Assembly (NCBI GenBank): GCA_038062375.1
Contig: JBBTXG010000008.1
Span: 1 to 64,000 of the forward strand
Direction of reading: 5' to 3'
Length of the DNA stretch: 64,000 nt
Source: JBBTXG01 sp038062375
Lineage (GTDB): Bacteria; Patescibacteriota; Minisyncoccia; Minisyncoccales; UBA10102
Position 1 is the stretch's first letter, and the number at the start of each line of letters is the position of its first letter. The notes under the pieces were generated by a model that was given only the letters and a program-made list of their open reading frames with translations, was not told the DNA's origin and did not search any database. This document shows, in pieces, positions 34,901 to 43,308 of this stretch. Both the position numbers and the translations under genes were made by a program.

Positions 34901-35164
34901 ATGGCAGTGTTACCTACAGGCGTTCGATCATTTTCGGAATTGATTGAACTCATTGAGGTTCTCATCAACTGGGTTTTTGTTAGCTTCCTGCTGATCGCGG
35001 TTATTTTTATCATCCTCGCGGCTTTTCAGTTTCTCACCCAAGGAGGAGATCCCGCGCAGGTAGCTACGGCGAGAAAGAAATTCCTATTTGCTGGAATCGC
35101 AATCGCGGCCGCACTCCTCGCAAAAGGATCTGTAACAGTGATTCGAGCGATTTTTGGATTATGA
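34901..35164 (+). CDS. T4SS_pilin-type two-helix protein without signal peptide
   Basis: 87 residues from the ATG at 34901 (MAVLPTGVRSFSELIELIEVLINW). It is just the two-helix module, with the loop TQGGDPAQVATARKKF between helices. Other copies start with a cleavable signal; this one lacks it and must insert by its own first helix. Codons upstream of 34901 are open in frame but overlap the previous gene and terminator, so I exclude them. Confidence 0.75.
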   Translation: MAVLPTGVRSFSELIELIEVLINWVFVSFLLIAVIFIILAAFQFLTQGGDPAQVATARKKFLFAGIAIAAALLAKGSVTVIRAIFGL

Positions 35165-35197
35165 CATTCCAAATGTAAGAGGTATGATGGAAGAATT

Positions 35198-35776
35198 ATG
35201 AAGTTGTTTTGTATCATCTGCACCACAGGAACGCTCTTGTTTTTACTGCTGCACGGAACTGTAGTAGATAGCGCTGCAGTTGAGATTGGGAGACCATGTA
35301 AAAACTCCGGTGACTGTGCTGTTCAGGGCAAAAAATATCCATGTCATGGAGCAGATCCTGATCAGAAGAAAGATGGTGCTTGTCTTGGACCATGCGAAAC
35401 AAAGGGTCAATGCAGTGATCTGCTCAAAATCTTTAAGCCCCCGGGAATAGAATGGAAGAATGTAGCTTGTACAGGCACTGAAGGAAAGCCAGGAGTCTGC
35501 GTGGAGGCGCCTCTGGGGAAAATTCCCACTGGTCCTCAATCGGGAGCTGCATTGATGAACCTCGTGAAAGCTCTTACTGATTGGCTTTTCGCGATCTTTC
35601 TCATGCTCGCAGTTATTTTCATCATCATTGCCGCGTTCCAGTTCCTCACCGGAGGCGGAGATCCAGCTCAAGTTTCCACGGCTCGAATGAAACTTGTATG
35701 GGCTGGCACTGCAATTGCTGGAGCCTTGATAGCGCGAGGCATTCCCGTGGTTGTACGTGCCATCGTAGGTTCATAA
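35198..35776 (+). CDS. T4SS_pilin-type protein with Cys-rich ectodomain, copy 1
   Basis: 192 residues: signal peptide (IICTTGTLLFLLLHGTVVDS), a domain of about 80 residues with about eight Cys (GRPCKNSGDCAVQGKKYPC... CLGPCETKGQC... CTGTEGKPGVC), then PTGPQSGAALMNLVKALTDW and the two helices with TGGGDPAQVSTARMKL. The Cys spacing matches the gene at 37150, so both carry the same disulfide-rich fold. It is followed after 2 bp by the next gene. Confidence 0.82.
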   Translation: MKLFCIICTTGTLLFLLLHGTVVDSAAVEIGRPCKNSGDCAVQGKKYPCHGADPDQKKDGACLGPCETKGQCSDLLKIFKPPGIEWKNVACTGTEGKPGVCVEAPLGKIPTGPQSGAALMNLVKALTDWLFAIFLMLAVIFIIIAAFQFLTGGGDPAQVSTARMKLVWAGTAIAGALIARGIPVVVRAIVGS

Positions 35777-35778
35777 AC

Positions 35779-36648
35779 ATGAAATCAATTTATACACGCT
35801 TTCTACGTATCACGATGCTTCTCTTGCTTGTTGGAGGATTCTTTGCGACCTTATGGATTGCTCCGGTCTTTGCTATCCATGGGGGAGCACATCCAGAAGA
35901 AAATTTACCAGAAGGACCAAAAACAGGCGCAGAACTCCTGAAAATTATTGACAATATTACCGATTGGATTTTTGTAATATTTCTTGCTGTGGCGGTAATT
36001 ATCATTCTGTTTGTTGCATTTCAGTTCCTCACCGGAGGAGGAGATCCGGGGAAAGTAACTGAAGCAAGAACCAAGCTCATCTATGCTGCGGTTGCCATTG
36101 CAGTCGCTCTGCTCGCAGGTGGATTTGGCCTTGTGATTCAGAACATCATCATAGGGGAAACTCAACTCGTAGAGGTACAGATAGTCATTGAAAAGAAGCT
36201 TAACCATAAACTTATCTCTTTACCAGTTACCCCACCCGATCCAAAAATTGCCACGATAATTTCTTCAATTCAAGATAAAATAAAAGCAATATTCCACTAT
36301 GGCAGTCCAGGTCCACAGTGGTATAGTTACATCCCTGGAGGACCTTCAGACTTAACTACCATGGAGCCCGGAAAAGCCTATCTCTTTAATATGAAAGAGA
36401 CTGCAACCTTGATTGTTTCTGGCGTCCCTTATGCATTTAAACCCATCAATCTTACGGCCAATCTGTACTATATGATAGGAGCTCCCTTTGGTGGTGTAAA
36501 GCTTCAGGATGTAATTGGAACGTGTAGTTTATCTGATATAACCGCCTTCGGAGATGAAGATGGTGCTATCCCAGTGAATCCAGGGACAAGGCTGGAACAA
36601 GGAGAAGGATACTGGATTCGATCCCAAAGAACTTGTACCCTTCAATGA
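35779..36648 (+). CDS. T4SS_pilin-type protein with C-terminal beta domain
   Basis: 289 residues from the ATG at 35779, two bases after the previous stop. A signal peptide (MLLLLVGGFFATLWIAPVFA) is followed by GPKTGAELLKIIDNITDW, two helices with the loop TGGGDPGKVTEARTKL, and a C-terminal 170-residue domain (HKLISLPVTPPDPK... PGKAYLFNMKETATLIVSG... LEQGEGYWIRSQRTC) of a type I know from exported bacterial proteins but cannot name with certainty. Here the extra domain follows the helices, as in the LamG copy. Confidence 0.8.
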   Translation: MKSIYTRFLRITMLLLLVGGFFATLWIAPVFAIHGGAHPEENLPEGPKTGAELLKIIDNITDWIFVIFLAVAVIIILFVAFQFLTGGGDPGKVTEARTKLIYAAVAIAVALLAGGFGLVIQNIIIGETQLVEVQIVIEKKLNHKLISLPVTPPDPKIATIISSIQDKIKAIFHYGSPGPQWYSYIPGGPSDLTTMEPGKAYLFNMKETATLIVSGVPYAFKPINLTANLYYMIGAPFGGVKLQDVIGTCSLSDITAFGDEDGAIPVNPGTRLEQGEGYWIRSQRTCTLQ

Positions 36649-36676
36649 GAAATTATGGAGCGGAAAAACCTGCTAC

Positions 36677-36718
36677 TGTGGAAAACTATCTTGTATGATG
36701 TCTCATCTGATATATAAT
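36677..36718 (+). promoter_or_regulatory. Promoter with TGTGGAAAA element before the 125-aa pilin gene
   Basis: TGTGGAAAA (36677-36685), TTGTAT (36691-36696), 16-nt spacer, TATAAT (36713-36718). The ATG is at 36776. This is the clearest of the three promoters of this type. Confidence 0.6.
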
Positions 36719-36775
36719 AGATGTAAGGTCTTTTTTTATGTTTCTTAGCCGCAGATCAACACATCTAAAAAAATT

Positions 36776-37153
36776 ATGCAAAAAAACATTTTCTCCATTG
36801 GAATCTATCTTGTGCTCGTATTCATGACAACTGTCTCTCTAACGAACTTTGCTTTCGCTGGTCACGGTACTGGTGAACACGTCCCTCCAGGTCAAGAACT
36901 CCCCGAAGGCCCCCAAACTGGAAGGCAATTGCTCGAACTCGTGAAAGCAATCACTGATTGGATATTCGTGGTATTCCTCCTTACCGCAGTGATCTTCATC
37001 ATTTTAGCTGCATTTCAGTTCCTCACCGGAGGAGGAGATCCGGGGAAACTCGCTGAAGCGCGCAACAAGCTCATCTATGCCGCGGTTGCCATAGCAGTAG
37101 CGCTCATGGCAAGAGGAATCCCTGTGGTCGTAAAGAATATTGTGGGAGTATGA
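36776..37153 (+). CDS. T4SS_pilin-type two-helix protein, minimal form 3
   Basis: 125 residues: signal peptide (YLVLVFMTTVSLTNFAFA), a short His/Pro-rich piece (GHGTGEHVPPGQELP), then EGPQTGRQLLELVKAITDW and the two helices with TGGGDPGKLAEARNKL. The module is nearly identical to that of the next gene over about 75 residues and over long exact DNA stretches, which shows a recent tandem duplication. The end overlaps the next start by 4 bp. Confidence 0.83.
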   Translation: MQKNIFSIGIYLVLVFMTTVSLTNFAFAGHGTGEHVPPGQELPEGPQTGRQLLELVKAITDWIFVVFLLTAVIFIILAAFQFLTGGGDPGKLAEARNKLIYAAVAIAVALMARGIPVVVKNIVGV

Positions 37154-37707
37154 GAAATTTTTTATTTCTTATTTTCTTTGCCTTTCTGTTTGTATTCGCT
37201 GGAGGACTGCTCGACAACGTGCAAGCAGCTCTCAATGACAACTGTGATACAAATAGCGATTGTGCCGGGTATGCGTGTCGAGGGGATCTAAAGCCTGGGG
37301 ATCTAGAAAAAAAAGGGAGATGTGTTGGTCCTTGCACAAAGAATGACGATTGCAACGCCTTTATCAACCAAGCACCGGTCAACTGGGAAGCGGCAAAATG
37401 TCTTGGTGACGCAGGGAAACCAGCAAATTGTATAGAACTACCTGCCAAGCAACTCCCCAAAGGCCCCCAAACTGGAAAAGAATTGCTCGAACTCGTGAAG
37501 GCAATCACTGACTGGATTTTTGCCATCTTCCTTCTTACAGCAGTCATCTTCATTATCTTGGCTGCATTTCAGTTCCTCACCGGAGGAGGAGATCCGGGGA
37601 AACTCGCCGAAGCGCGCAACAAGCTCATCTATGCTGCGGTTGCCATAGCAGTAGCGCTCCTGGCAAGAGGAATCCCTGTGGTCGTAAAGAATATTGTGGG
37701 GGTGTAG
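37150..37707 (+). CDS. T4SS_pilin-type protein with Cys-rich ectodomain, copy 2
   Basis: 185 residues: signal peptide (FLIFFAFLFVFAGGLLDNVQA), a Cys-rich domain (DNCDTNSDCAGYAC... CVGPCTKNDDC... CLGDAGKPANC) related to that of 35198-35776, then KGPQTGKELLELVKAITDW and the two-helix module. Last gene of the array. The same helices joined to an ectodomain found elsewhere in the cluster shows module shuffling. Confidence 0.83.
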   Translation: MRNFLFLIFFAFLFVFAGGLLDNVQAALNDNCDTNSDCAGYACRGDLKPGDLEKKGRCVGPCTKNDDCNAFINQAPVNWEAAKCLGDAGKPANCIELPAKQLPKGPQTGKELLELVKAITDWIFAIFLLTAVIFIILAAFQFLTGGGDPGKLAEARNKLIYAAVAIAVALLARGIPVVVKNIVGV

Positions 37708-37728
37708 CGTCTAAACTCTAATGATCTC

Positions 37729-38772
37729 ATGCTCAAAATTCTGTTACGGCCAGAAGCTTTTATCTATATTGCATTCGTGGTATTCACTGGCGCTTTTTTT
37801 GTTTTGAGTATCTTTACAAAAGATATCCCGAGCCAAGGTCTTTTGAAGTATTACATTCAGTTGAGTAAAGATAAAATTATCTGGTCTTTTGTTCTTCTTT
37901 CTCTTGTAGTGTGCGTACGGATTCTATTTTTTGGGATCACTGCTGCGCTCAAAGGAACTAATCCTTCCCTCGTATTCTCACACAAAAATCTTGCTCGCTT
38001 TCCTTTGGAGTTCTCAAAATTTTTGAAAAATTTGCTTCTTGTGGGACTCCCTTTTCTTTTCTCGTTTTATAGCCTCACACTCGCACTTGGACAGTTGAAC
38101 CTCTTCAATAAAGATCGCCTCCAAGACGAACTTTTAGCTCAATGGGATATTGCTCTTACCCACACCTTTCCTTCCTTTACACTCGCATCGTTGCAATATC
38201 CCGGCTGGTTTATAAAATCGGTTGATTTTTCATTTATGTACCTTGTGCCCTTTCTTGGGCTCCTGGGAGCTTACTTATTTCAAGCGCGACAAAAGCTCTT
38301 TCGAGAGGCTGCTGGGACTTTCTCGGTCGGAATGATTTTCATGTTTACAGGCTGGATTCTTTTTCCAGTCCTTAGCCCCCATGATCGCTTCGTCGATAAC
38401 GTGTATAATCTTCCTCCCTCCCCATCAATCCAGGAGTATCTCGTCAGGTATCATCCTCAAGAGGAGATTTCTTTGTTCTTACAACGTATAAGAGAAAGCA
38501 AAGAGGATCTGGGCGTGTTTCCAACAAGCGCATTCCCAAGCGCCCATGTAGCTTGGGCAGTACTGTTCGTATACTACGCATATCGCACCTCTCGCTGGCT
38601 GCTTCTTTTTTCGATTCCCCTTGCCTTTCTTTCGACATTGGGTACGGTCTTATTCGCCCAGCATTACTTTGTTGACATTCCAGCGGGCATAGGAACAGGT
38701 TTGCTGGCAATAGCAATTACACGGTATGTTGCGCAACGCAGAACGGTGTACCTCCAATACTCCTCACGTTAA
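37729..38772 (+). CDS. Membrane PAP2-superfamily phosphatase or phosphotransferase
   Basis: 347 residues with about six to eight helices. The PAP2 core is seen as FPTSAFPSAHVAWAV (the SxxH histidine) and, about 45 residues later, FAQHYFVDIPAG with the second catalytic His. An extended soluble-looking loop (residues 220-265) precedes it. Length and layout resemble the inositol phosphorylceramide synthase-like subgroup (PAP2_3). Likely substrates are lipid phosphates such as undecaprenyl pyrophosphate; this is inference. It follows the pilin array by 21 bp. Confidence 0.85.
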   Translation: MLKILLRPEAFIYIAFVVFTGAFFVLSIFTKDIPSQGLLKYYIQLSKDKIIWSFVLLSLVVCVRILFFGITAALKGTNPSLVFSHKNLARFPLEFSKFLKNLLLVGLPFLFSFYSLTLALGQLNLFNKDRLQDELLAQWDIALTHTFPSFTLASLQYPGWFIKSVDFSFMYLVPFLGLLGAYLFQARQKLFREAAGTFSVGMIFMFTGWILFPVLSPHDRFVDNVYNLPPSPSIQEYLVRYHPQEEISLFLQRIRESKEDLGVFPTSAFPSAHVAWAVLFVYYAYRTSRWLLLFSIPLAFLSTLGTVLFAQHYFVDIPAGIGTGLLAIAITRYVAQRRTVYLQYSSR

Positions 38773-38779
38773 GTGCTCC

Positions 38780-39370
38780 ATGGCAATACACACAAAATTC
38801 CTGTTTCATAACAGTCTGTTTAGAAAAATTGCCTATCGAGGGAGTAGGTCTCGAGCCGATTATATTCTTATGGTGATAGAACCATATCTCAAAGAATCAG
38901 ACCGAATACTGGATATTGGGGCCGGGTCTTGCGCCATAGCCGAAGTACTCCGCAACAAGAAATTTTCCGTAACTCCGCTTGACATCGAAAATTTGAGCTT
39001 GGTGAGCGATATAAAACCCCTTTTGTACGATGGAAAGGTATTACCGTTTCAGAATAATGCGTTTGATGTCTCACTGCTCATATCAACTCTCCATCACTTA
39101 CCAAAACCAGAGGAGATTGTCTTGGAGGCGAGGCGTATTTCTCGAACAATAATCATTGTTGAAGACATTTTCGATAACCGCATGGAGGAATATATCACCT
39201 ACTTTTTCGACAGCCTTTTAAATCAAGAATTTAAGGGGCACCCGCACTCCAATAAAACAGATTCCGGATGGAGGTCGCTATTCAAACAGCTCGATCTCAC
39301 ATTGAGAGATGCGCAATATAAAAAATGGTTCTTCGTCATGAGGCACTCCTTCTACTATCTCGAAAAATAA
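38780..39370 (+). CDS. Class I SAM-dependent methyltransferase
   Basis: 196 residues from the ATG at 38780, 7 bp after the previous stop; an upstream in-frame ATG at 38726 would overlap the PAP2 gene by 47 bp. SAM-binding motif I is ILDIGAGSCAIAEVL, followed by VTPLDIEN and the FDVSLLISTLHHLPKPEEIV region of Methyltransf_11. Substrate unknown; a lipid or quinone role is possible. Confidence 0.85.
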   Translation: MAIHTKFLFHNSLFRKIAYRGSRSRADYILMVIEPYLKESDRILDIGAGSCAIAEVLRNKKFSVTPLDIENLSLVSDIKPLLYDGKVLPFQNNAFDVSLLISTLHHLPKPEEIVLEARRISRTIIIVEDIFDNRMEEYITYFFDSLLNQEFKGHPHSNKTDSGWRSLFKQLDLTLRDAQYKKWFFVMRHSFYYLEK

Positions 39371-39514
39371 GAATGCCCACAAGTAGCCGGGTAACTGATC
39401 TCACAATCTACGCATATGCTGAATTTGTCAGACCTTCAAGGCTCGTTGCGACTGTTCGCGCCGAGCCATTTGATTTTCCGTGCAATCTATTTCATAATTT
39501 CTGTAAGCTCCTCT

Positions 39515-39596
39515 GTCGGGGTGGTGAAATTGGTAAACACGCTGGGTTTAGAACCCAGTGGGGAAACCCTTGAGGGTTCGAATCCCTCCCTCGGCA
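39515..39596 (+). tRNA. tRNA-Leu (anticodon TAG)
   Basis: 82 nt with a full cloverleaf: acceptor GTCGGGG pairs with CCTCGGC with two G-U pairs, anticodon arm CTGGG-TTTAGAA-CCCAG (TAG at 39549-39551), a long variable arm (GGGGAAACCCTTGA), and GGTTCGAATCC T arm. The CCA end is not encoded. Confidence 0.93.
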
Positions 39597-39685
39597 CTAA
39601 ATGTAACTTTGCCCGCCCTGAGCGAGGCCGAAGGGTCGGAATTGACTGCTCTCCCGCTCGGGGTGCCCATATGAATCCCCTCTCA

Positions 39686-40240
39686 TCACTTTTTCACCTG
39701 GAGCCTCTTTACGCTTTGGCGTTCACTCTTGGGAATTCTCACGGTAAGAACTCCATCTTTTAAGAGAGCTTCTGCGTTTTTGATATCTCCTTCTCCAGGG
39801 AGAAACACCTGTTTGGAGAAAGGCCCCCAAAAACATTCTTCGTGAAAGTATTGTCTGTCGCCATCCTCATTTGGATTTTTTCGAACACCTCGAATAGTGA
39901 CTGCGTCGTTTTCGATTGAGATGTCTAACTGTTCCGGTCTCACGCCCGCGATCGCGGCTTGAATCACCATTTCTTTATCTGTCTGATAGAGGTCAATTGC
40001 CAATTCCCCTTCAGGCTCAAACCAATCTTCCTCACGAGCCCCTCCACCAACCTCCTCCCCTTCAGGAGAGATTTCTTCTTTTACCATAATTTTCTCTGAA
40101 TGCATTGGGGGGAGACCGTTGATCTTCCCACGAGCCTCTTTCCCCTTTTCTTCCTTCTCAACATCTCCCTGTTGCCCTTCATCCTCACTAAAATTTTGCA
40201 CTCGCATATTGGTGTTCTTTCTCAAGGAAAACATCTTCAT
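39686..40240 (-). CDS. Small heat-shock protein, Hsp20/alpha-crystallin family
   Basis: 184 residues; an internal Met at residue 12 is an alternative start. The first 85 residues are charged and disordered (EDEGQQGDVEKEEKGKEARGK). The alpha-crystallin domain runs from about 88 to 180: ELAIDLYQTDKEMVIQAAIAGV, the ENDAVTIRGVRK strand pair and the final LLKDGVLTVRIPK, matching the A-x-x-x-x-G-V-L consensus. An ATP-independent holdase chaperone. Confidence 0.9.
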   Translation of the reverse strand: MKMFSLRKNTNMRVQNFSEDEGQQGDVEKEEKGKEARGKINGLPPMHSEKIMVKEEISPEGEEVGGGAREEDWFEPEGELAIDLYQTDKEMVIQAAIAGVRPEQLDISIENDAVTIRGVRKNPNEDGDRQYFHEECFWGPFSKQVFLPGEGDIKNAEALLKDGVLTVRIPKSERQSVKRLQVKK

Positions 40241-40256
40241 AGAAATTCAAATTCCA

Positions 40257-40973
40257 TTATGGTGAGTATTCTTTTAATCGCCTGAATGCGATTGAAACGA
40301 AAGCCGCCAAAATCAACAAGGGTGCAACCGGGAAAAGAAGATAGAAAATACCTTTGGCGCCTATGGTAAATATATAAAAATTAAAGAGCCCATGCAAGAG
40401 AGTTGCTATCCCCAAACCAGCCATGAACAACCATTTTCCCGCGCGTTTTCTAAGCAAAGAAAGCGCGATGAAATATCCAAATAAGCCCGAAACCAATGCG
40501 TGTAAGAAAATTGCTTGAATAAATCGAACTCCGTTGACAAGAAACACATCAGAGATGGAGTATATTTGAACGAGCTTAAAAAGCAACAGGACATTTTCCA
40601 AAGCCGCGAATCCGAGAGCGGAAATAACCATGTAGAGCATGACATCAAGCGGTTCATCTAACGCAGGTGTTCGGAGGACGCCGATCCTAACCACAATATA
40701 TTTCAAAAATTCCTCAATCAATGCGATTACAAAAAGAAAATAGAGAAGCAAAAAGATTGTTGGGGGGAGAAAAACCTGTCCGGTCAGAAAGACAGATAAA
40801 AATCTTTCGAGGAGGTGCTCGATATATATGGCTGGAATTGCAACGAACATTCCTGCAAAAAAGATTCTCAAGATCATACGGTTGGGTTCCGGGTGCGCGT
40901 CTCTTCGAAGATAAAACGCAAGCCAGATAAGGCTTGGGGCAAGGGCGAAGATAAAAAGAAGGGCGTACTCCAT
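40257..40973 (-). CDS. PrsW-like intramembrane metalloprotease
   Basis: 238 residues, about seven membrane helices. Conserved PrsW-family motifs are visible: IALIEEFLKYIVVRIG (the EExxK motif), FAALENVLLL (the E-N pair) and FLHALVSGLFGYF (H near helix 6). B. subtilis PrsW cuts an anti-sigma factor; the substrate here is unknown. It lies 40 bp beyond valS in the same direction. Confidence 0.85.
   Translation of the reverse strand: MEYALLFIFALAPSLIWLAFYLRRDAHPEPNRMILRIFFAGMFVAIPAIYIEHLLERFLSVFLTGQVFLPPTIFLLLYFLFVIALIEEFLKYIVVRIGVLRTPALDEPLDVMLYMVISALGFAALENVLLLFKLVQIYSISDVFLVNGVRFIQAIFLHALVSGLFGYFIALSLLRKRAGKWLFMAGLGIATLLHGLFNFYIFTIGAKGIFYLLFPVAPLLILAAFVSIAFRRLKEYSP
40775..40787 (+). repeat. 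CCTGTCC[AG]GTCAG word, copy 1
   Basis: CCTGTCCGGTCAG inside the PrsW-like gene. Related words lie in valS at 41067-41078 (CTGTCCAGTCAG) and, inverted, at 41193-41205 (CTGACTGGACAGG). Three copies within 430 bp suggest a dispersed short repeat. Confidence 0.45.
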
Positions 40974-41012
40974 AGGAAAATAAAAAAGTTTAGAAGAGTT
41001 TGTTTTCTCTAT

Positions 41013-43285
41013 TTATTTTGTCTTTGGCCATTGTTCGGCCATCAAGGTTTTCTTTTTCTTCCGAGACTGTCCAGTCAGGACGGGCAGTTTTTGGTAGATC
41101 TCTTCAGTCACAAATGGAATAAAAGGGTGGAGAAGCTTCAGGGCGTCTCTCAACACTCCAAGGAGTACCTGTTGTCGGGAAGCTCGCCGTTTCTGACTGG
41201 ACAGGTTTTTATCTTGAAGAACAGGCTTGGATTCTTCTAATACTTTATCTGCAAATGTGTGCCACATATAGTGATAGAGCGTCTCTGCTGCTTGGGAGAA
41301 CTGGAAGTCTTCGATACATCTGGTAACTTTTTTTACGATTTGCGAAAATCCCTTCAAAATCCTTTGTTCCTCACGAGACAGACGTTGAGGCCGTCGAGAA
41401 CCTTTGTAGTCTCGAGTATTCAGAAGAATAAACCTTGCGATATTCCAGAGTTTGTTGCTGAAGTTTCGATAGCCGCGTACCTTCTCTTCCGATAATTTCA
41501 TATCGTTTCCGGGAGCAGCTCCAATAATAAGAGAAAGGCGCGTAGCATCTGCTCCATACTTTTGAATCATATCGAGGGGATCTACGATGTTACCCAGAGA
41601 TTTGGACATTTTTCTGCCTTGCTCATCGCGCACGAGCCCATGAAGATATACAGTCTTAAAAGGAACCTCGCCAAGCAAATATCCTGACATTAAAATCATG
41701 CGTGCAACCCAGAAGAATAAAATGTCGTATCCTGTCTCCAGGATGCTGGTTGGATGATAAGTTGCCAAATCACTGCCTTTTTTAGGCTTCCCATTAATCT
41801 CTGCTTGGGGCCAGCCGAGCGTGGAGAATGTCCAGAGGCCAGATGAAAACCAAGTGTCGAGNNNNNNNNNNNNNNNNNNNNNNNNNNNNNNNNNNNNNNN
41901 NNNNNNNNNNNNNNNNNNNNNNNNNNNNNNNNNNNNNNNNNNNNNNNNNNNNNNNNNNNNNGATGGCCAAACCAGATTTGTCGAGAGATACACCAATCGC
42001 GAAGATTTTTGATCCAGTGATAGTAAACTTTTTCAAATCGTCGAGGGAAAATCTTAATCTGGCCACTCTTGACTGCGTGAAACATAATCTCCTTGAGGGT
42101 AGTTTCTTTCTTTGCTGGAATTTTTTTGCTCTTTGAGTGGATACCCTGTCTAGCCAAGAGACGAAATGGCTTCTCTACATTCACAAACCATTGTCGCATA
42201 ATCTGGGGTTCGATGATCCCGGCCCCACGGCTATTTGTCGCGATTCGATGAGTATATTGATCGTCAACCTTTTCCAGTAACCCCTTTGTTTTTAGCTTTT
42301 CTACGATCAGCGGTCGCGCTTTCGCAATATGCATACCAGCAAATTCGCCTGCGACCGGGAGAAGAAGCCCCCTTTCGTTGATGATTTGTTCCTTATCAAG
42401 CCCGTGGCGCTCAGCGATTTCAAAGTCTGTTGCGTCGTGCCATGGGGTTATCGTCATTACCCCTGTCCCGAACTCCATGTCAACCACTTCATCCTTGATC
42501 ACCGTGGCAAGCACCGAACCATTGATCCATTCCACTTTGATTTTCTCTCCGTGTTTGTACGGTTCATAGCGCTTATCTTTCGGGTGCATCACCACATACT
42601 TGTCTCCGAACTTGGTTTCGGGTCTCGCGGTTCCAATAACGAAAGGTCCGTACTTGAGATAATAGAAATTTGCTTTTTCCTCTCTCCACTCGATCTCATC
42701 ATCTGATACCGTAGTCTGCATTCTCGGATCCCAATTGACGATGCGATCTCCCCGATAGATCAACCCTTGCTCGTACATGAGCTTAAAGGCTGTGCGCACT
42801 GCAAGGCTTCTTTGCTCATCGAGCGTGTAGGCCTCGCGAGACCAATCCAGGGACGATCCCATTTTTTTGATCTGATGAACAATCCTATTGTGGCTCTCTC
42901 CTGCAAACTGCTCAACACGTTTCAAAAACTCTGTACGCCCAAGATCGCGGCGCGTTTTGCCTTCTTTTTTGTAGATAATTTCTGCTACTTTCGATTCGGT
43001 GGCGATTGCCGCGTGGTCAGTTCCGGGAATCCAAAGGGTTCTTTCGCCTTTCATGCGATGATAACGAATAAGAATGTCTTCGATCGCAAGCATCATCGCG
43101 TGACCCATGTGCAGAGTGCCAGTTACGTTGGGAGGAGGGAGCACAATGCAAAAAGGTTTTGCGGTTTTTTTGGTCACACCTTTTTTGACGCACACATCCG
43201 GATTAAAAAAACCACTCTCCTCCCAGAGTTTGTAGATATCATCCTCCACCTTTTGAGGCTCGTACGCTTTTGGAATTTCTCTCAT
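41013..43285 (-). CDS. valS: Valine-tRNA ligase, split by an assembly gap
   Basis: A single gene read in two pieces. The N-terminal piece (43285-41962, about 441 residues) has the HIGH-type motif PPPNVTGTLHMGHAMM and the start of the CP1 editing domain, and ends at CISRQIWFGH. The C-terminal piece (41861-41013, 283 residues) begins LDTWFSSGLWTFSTLGWP, has KMSKS (GRKMSKSLGN) and the anticodon-binding domain. The pieces are in different frames across the 100 Ns at 41862-41961; the true gap length must be 2 mod 3, so this is a gap artefact and not a frameshift. The C-terminal coiled coil of many ValRS is missing or very short. It ends with an unusual SRKKKK tail. Confidence 0.92.
41862..41961. 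other. Scaffold gap of 100 N inside valS
   Basis: Exactly 100 Ns, the placeholder length used by assemblers. ValRS of other bacteria usually has some 35-40 residues between the flanking motifs. Confidence 0.98.
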
Positions 43286-43308
43286 AGATCATTTTATTTT
43301 ATCATAAC

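Noticed and set aside
30488..36685. DnaA boxes and a replication origin in the pilin array
   Set aside because: TGTGGAAAA resembles a weak DnaA box, but the copies are kilobases apart, each placed at a promoter, and no dnaA, dnaN or AT-rich unwinding region is present.
41696..43285. Frameshifted valS pseudogene
   Set aside because: The frame change coincides with a 100-N placeholder gap of unknown true length; both halves are otherwise intact.
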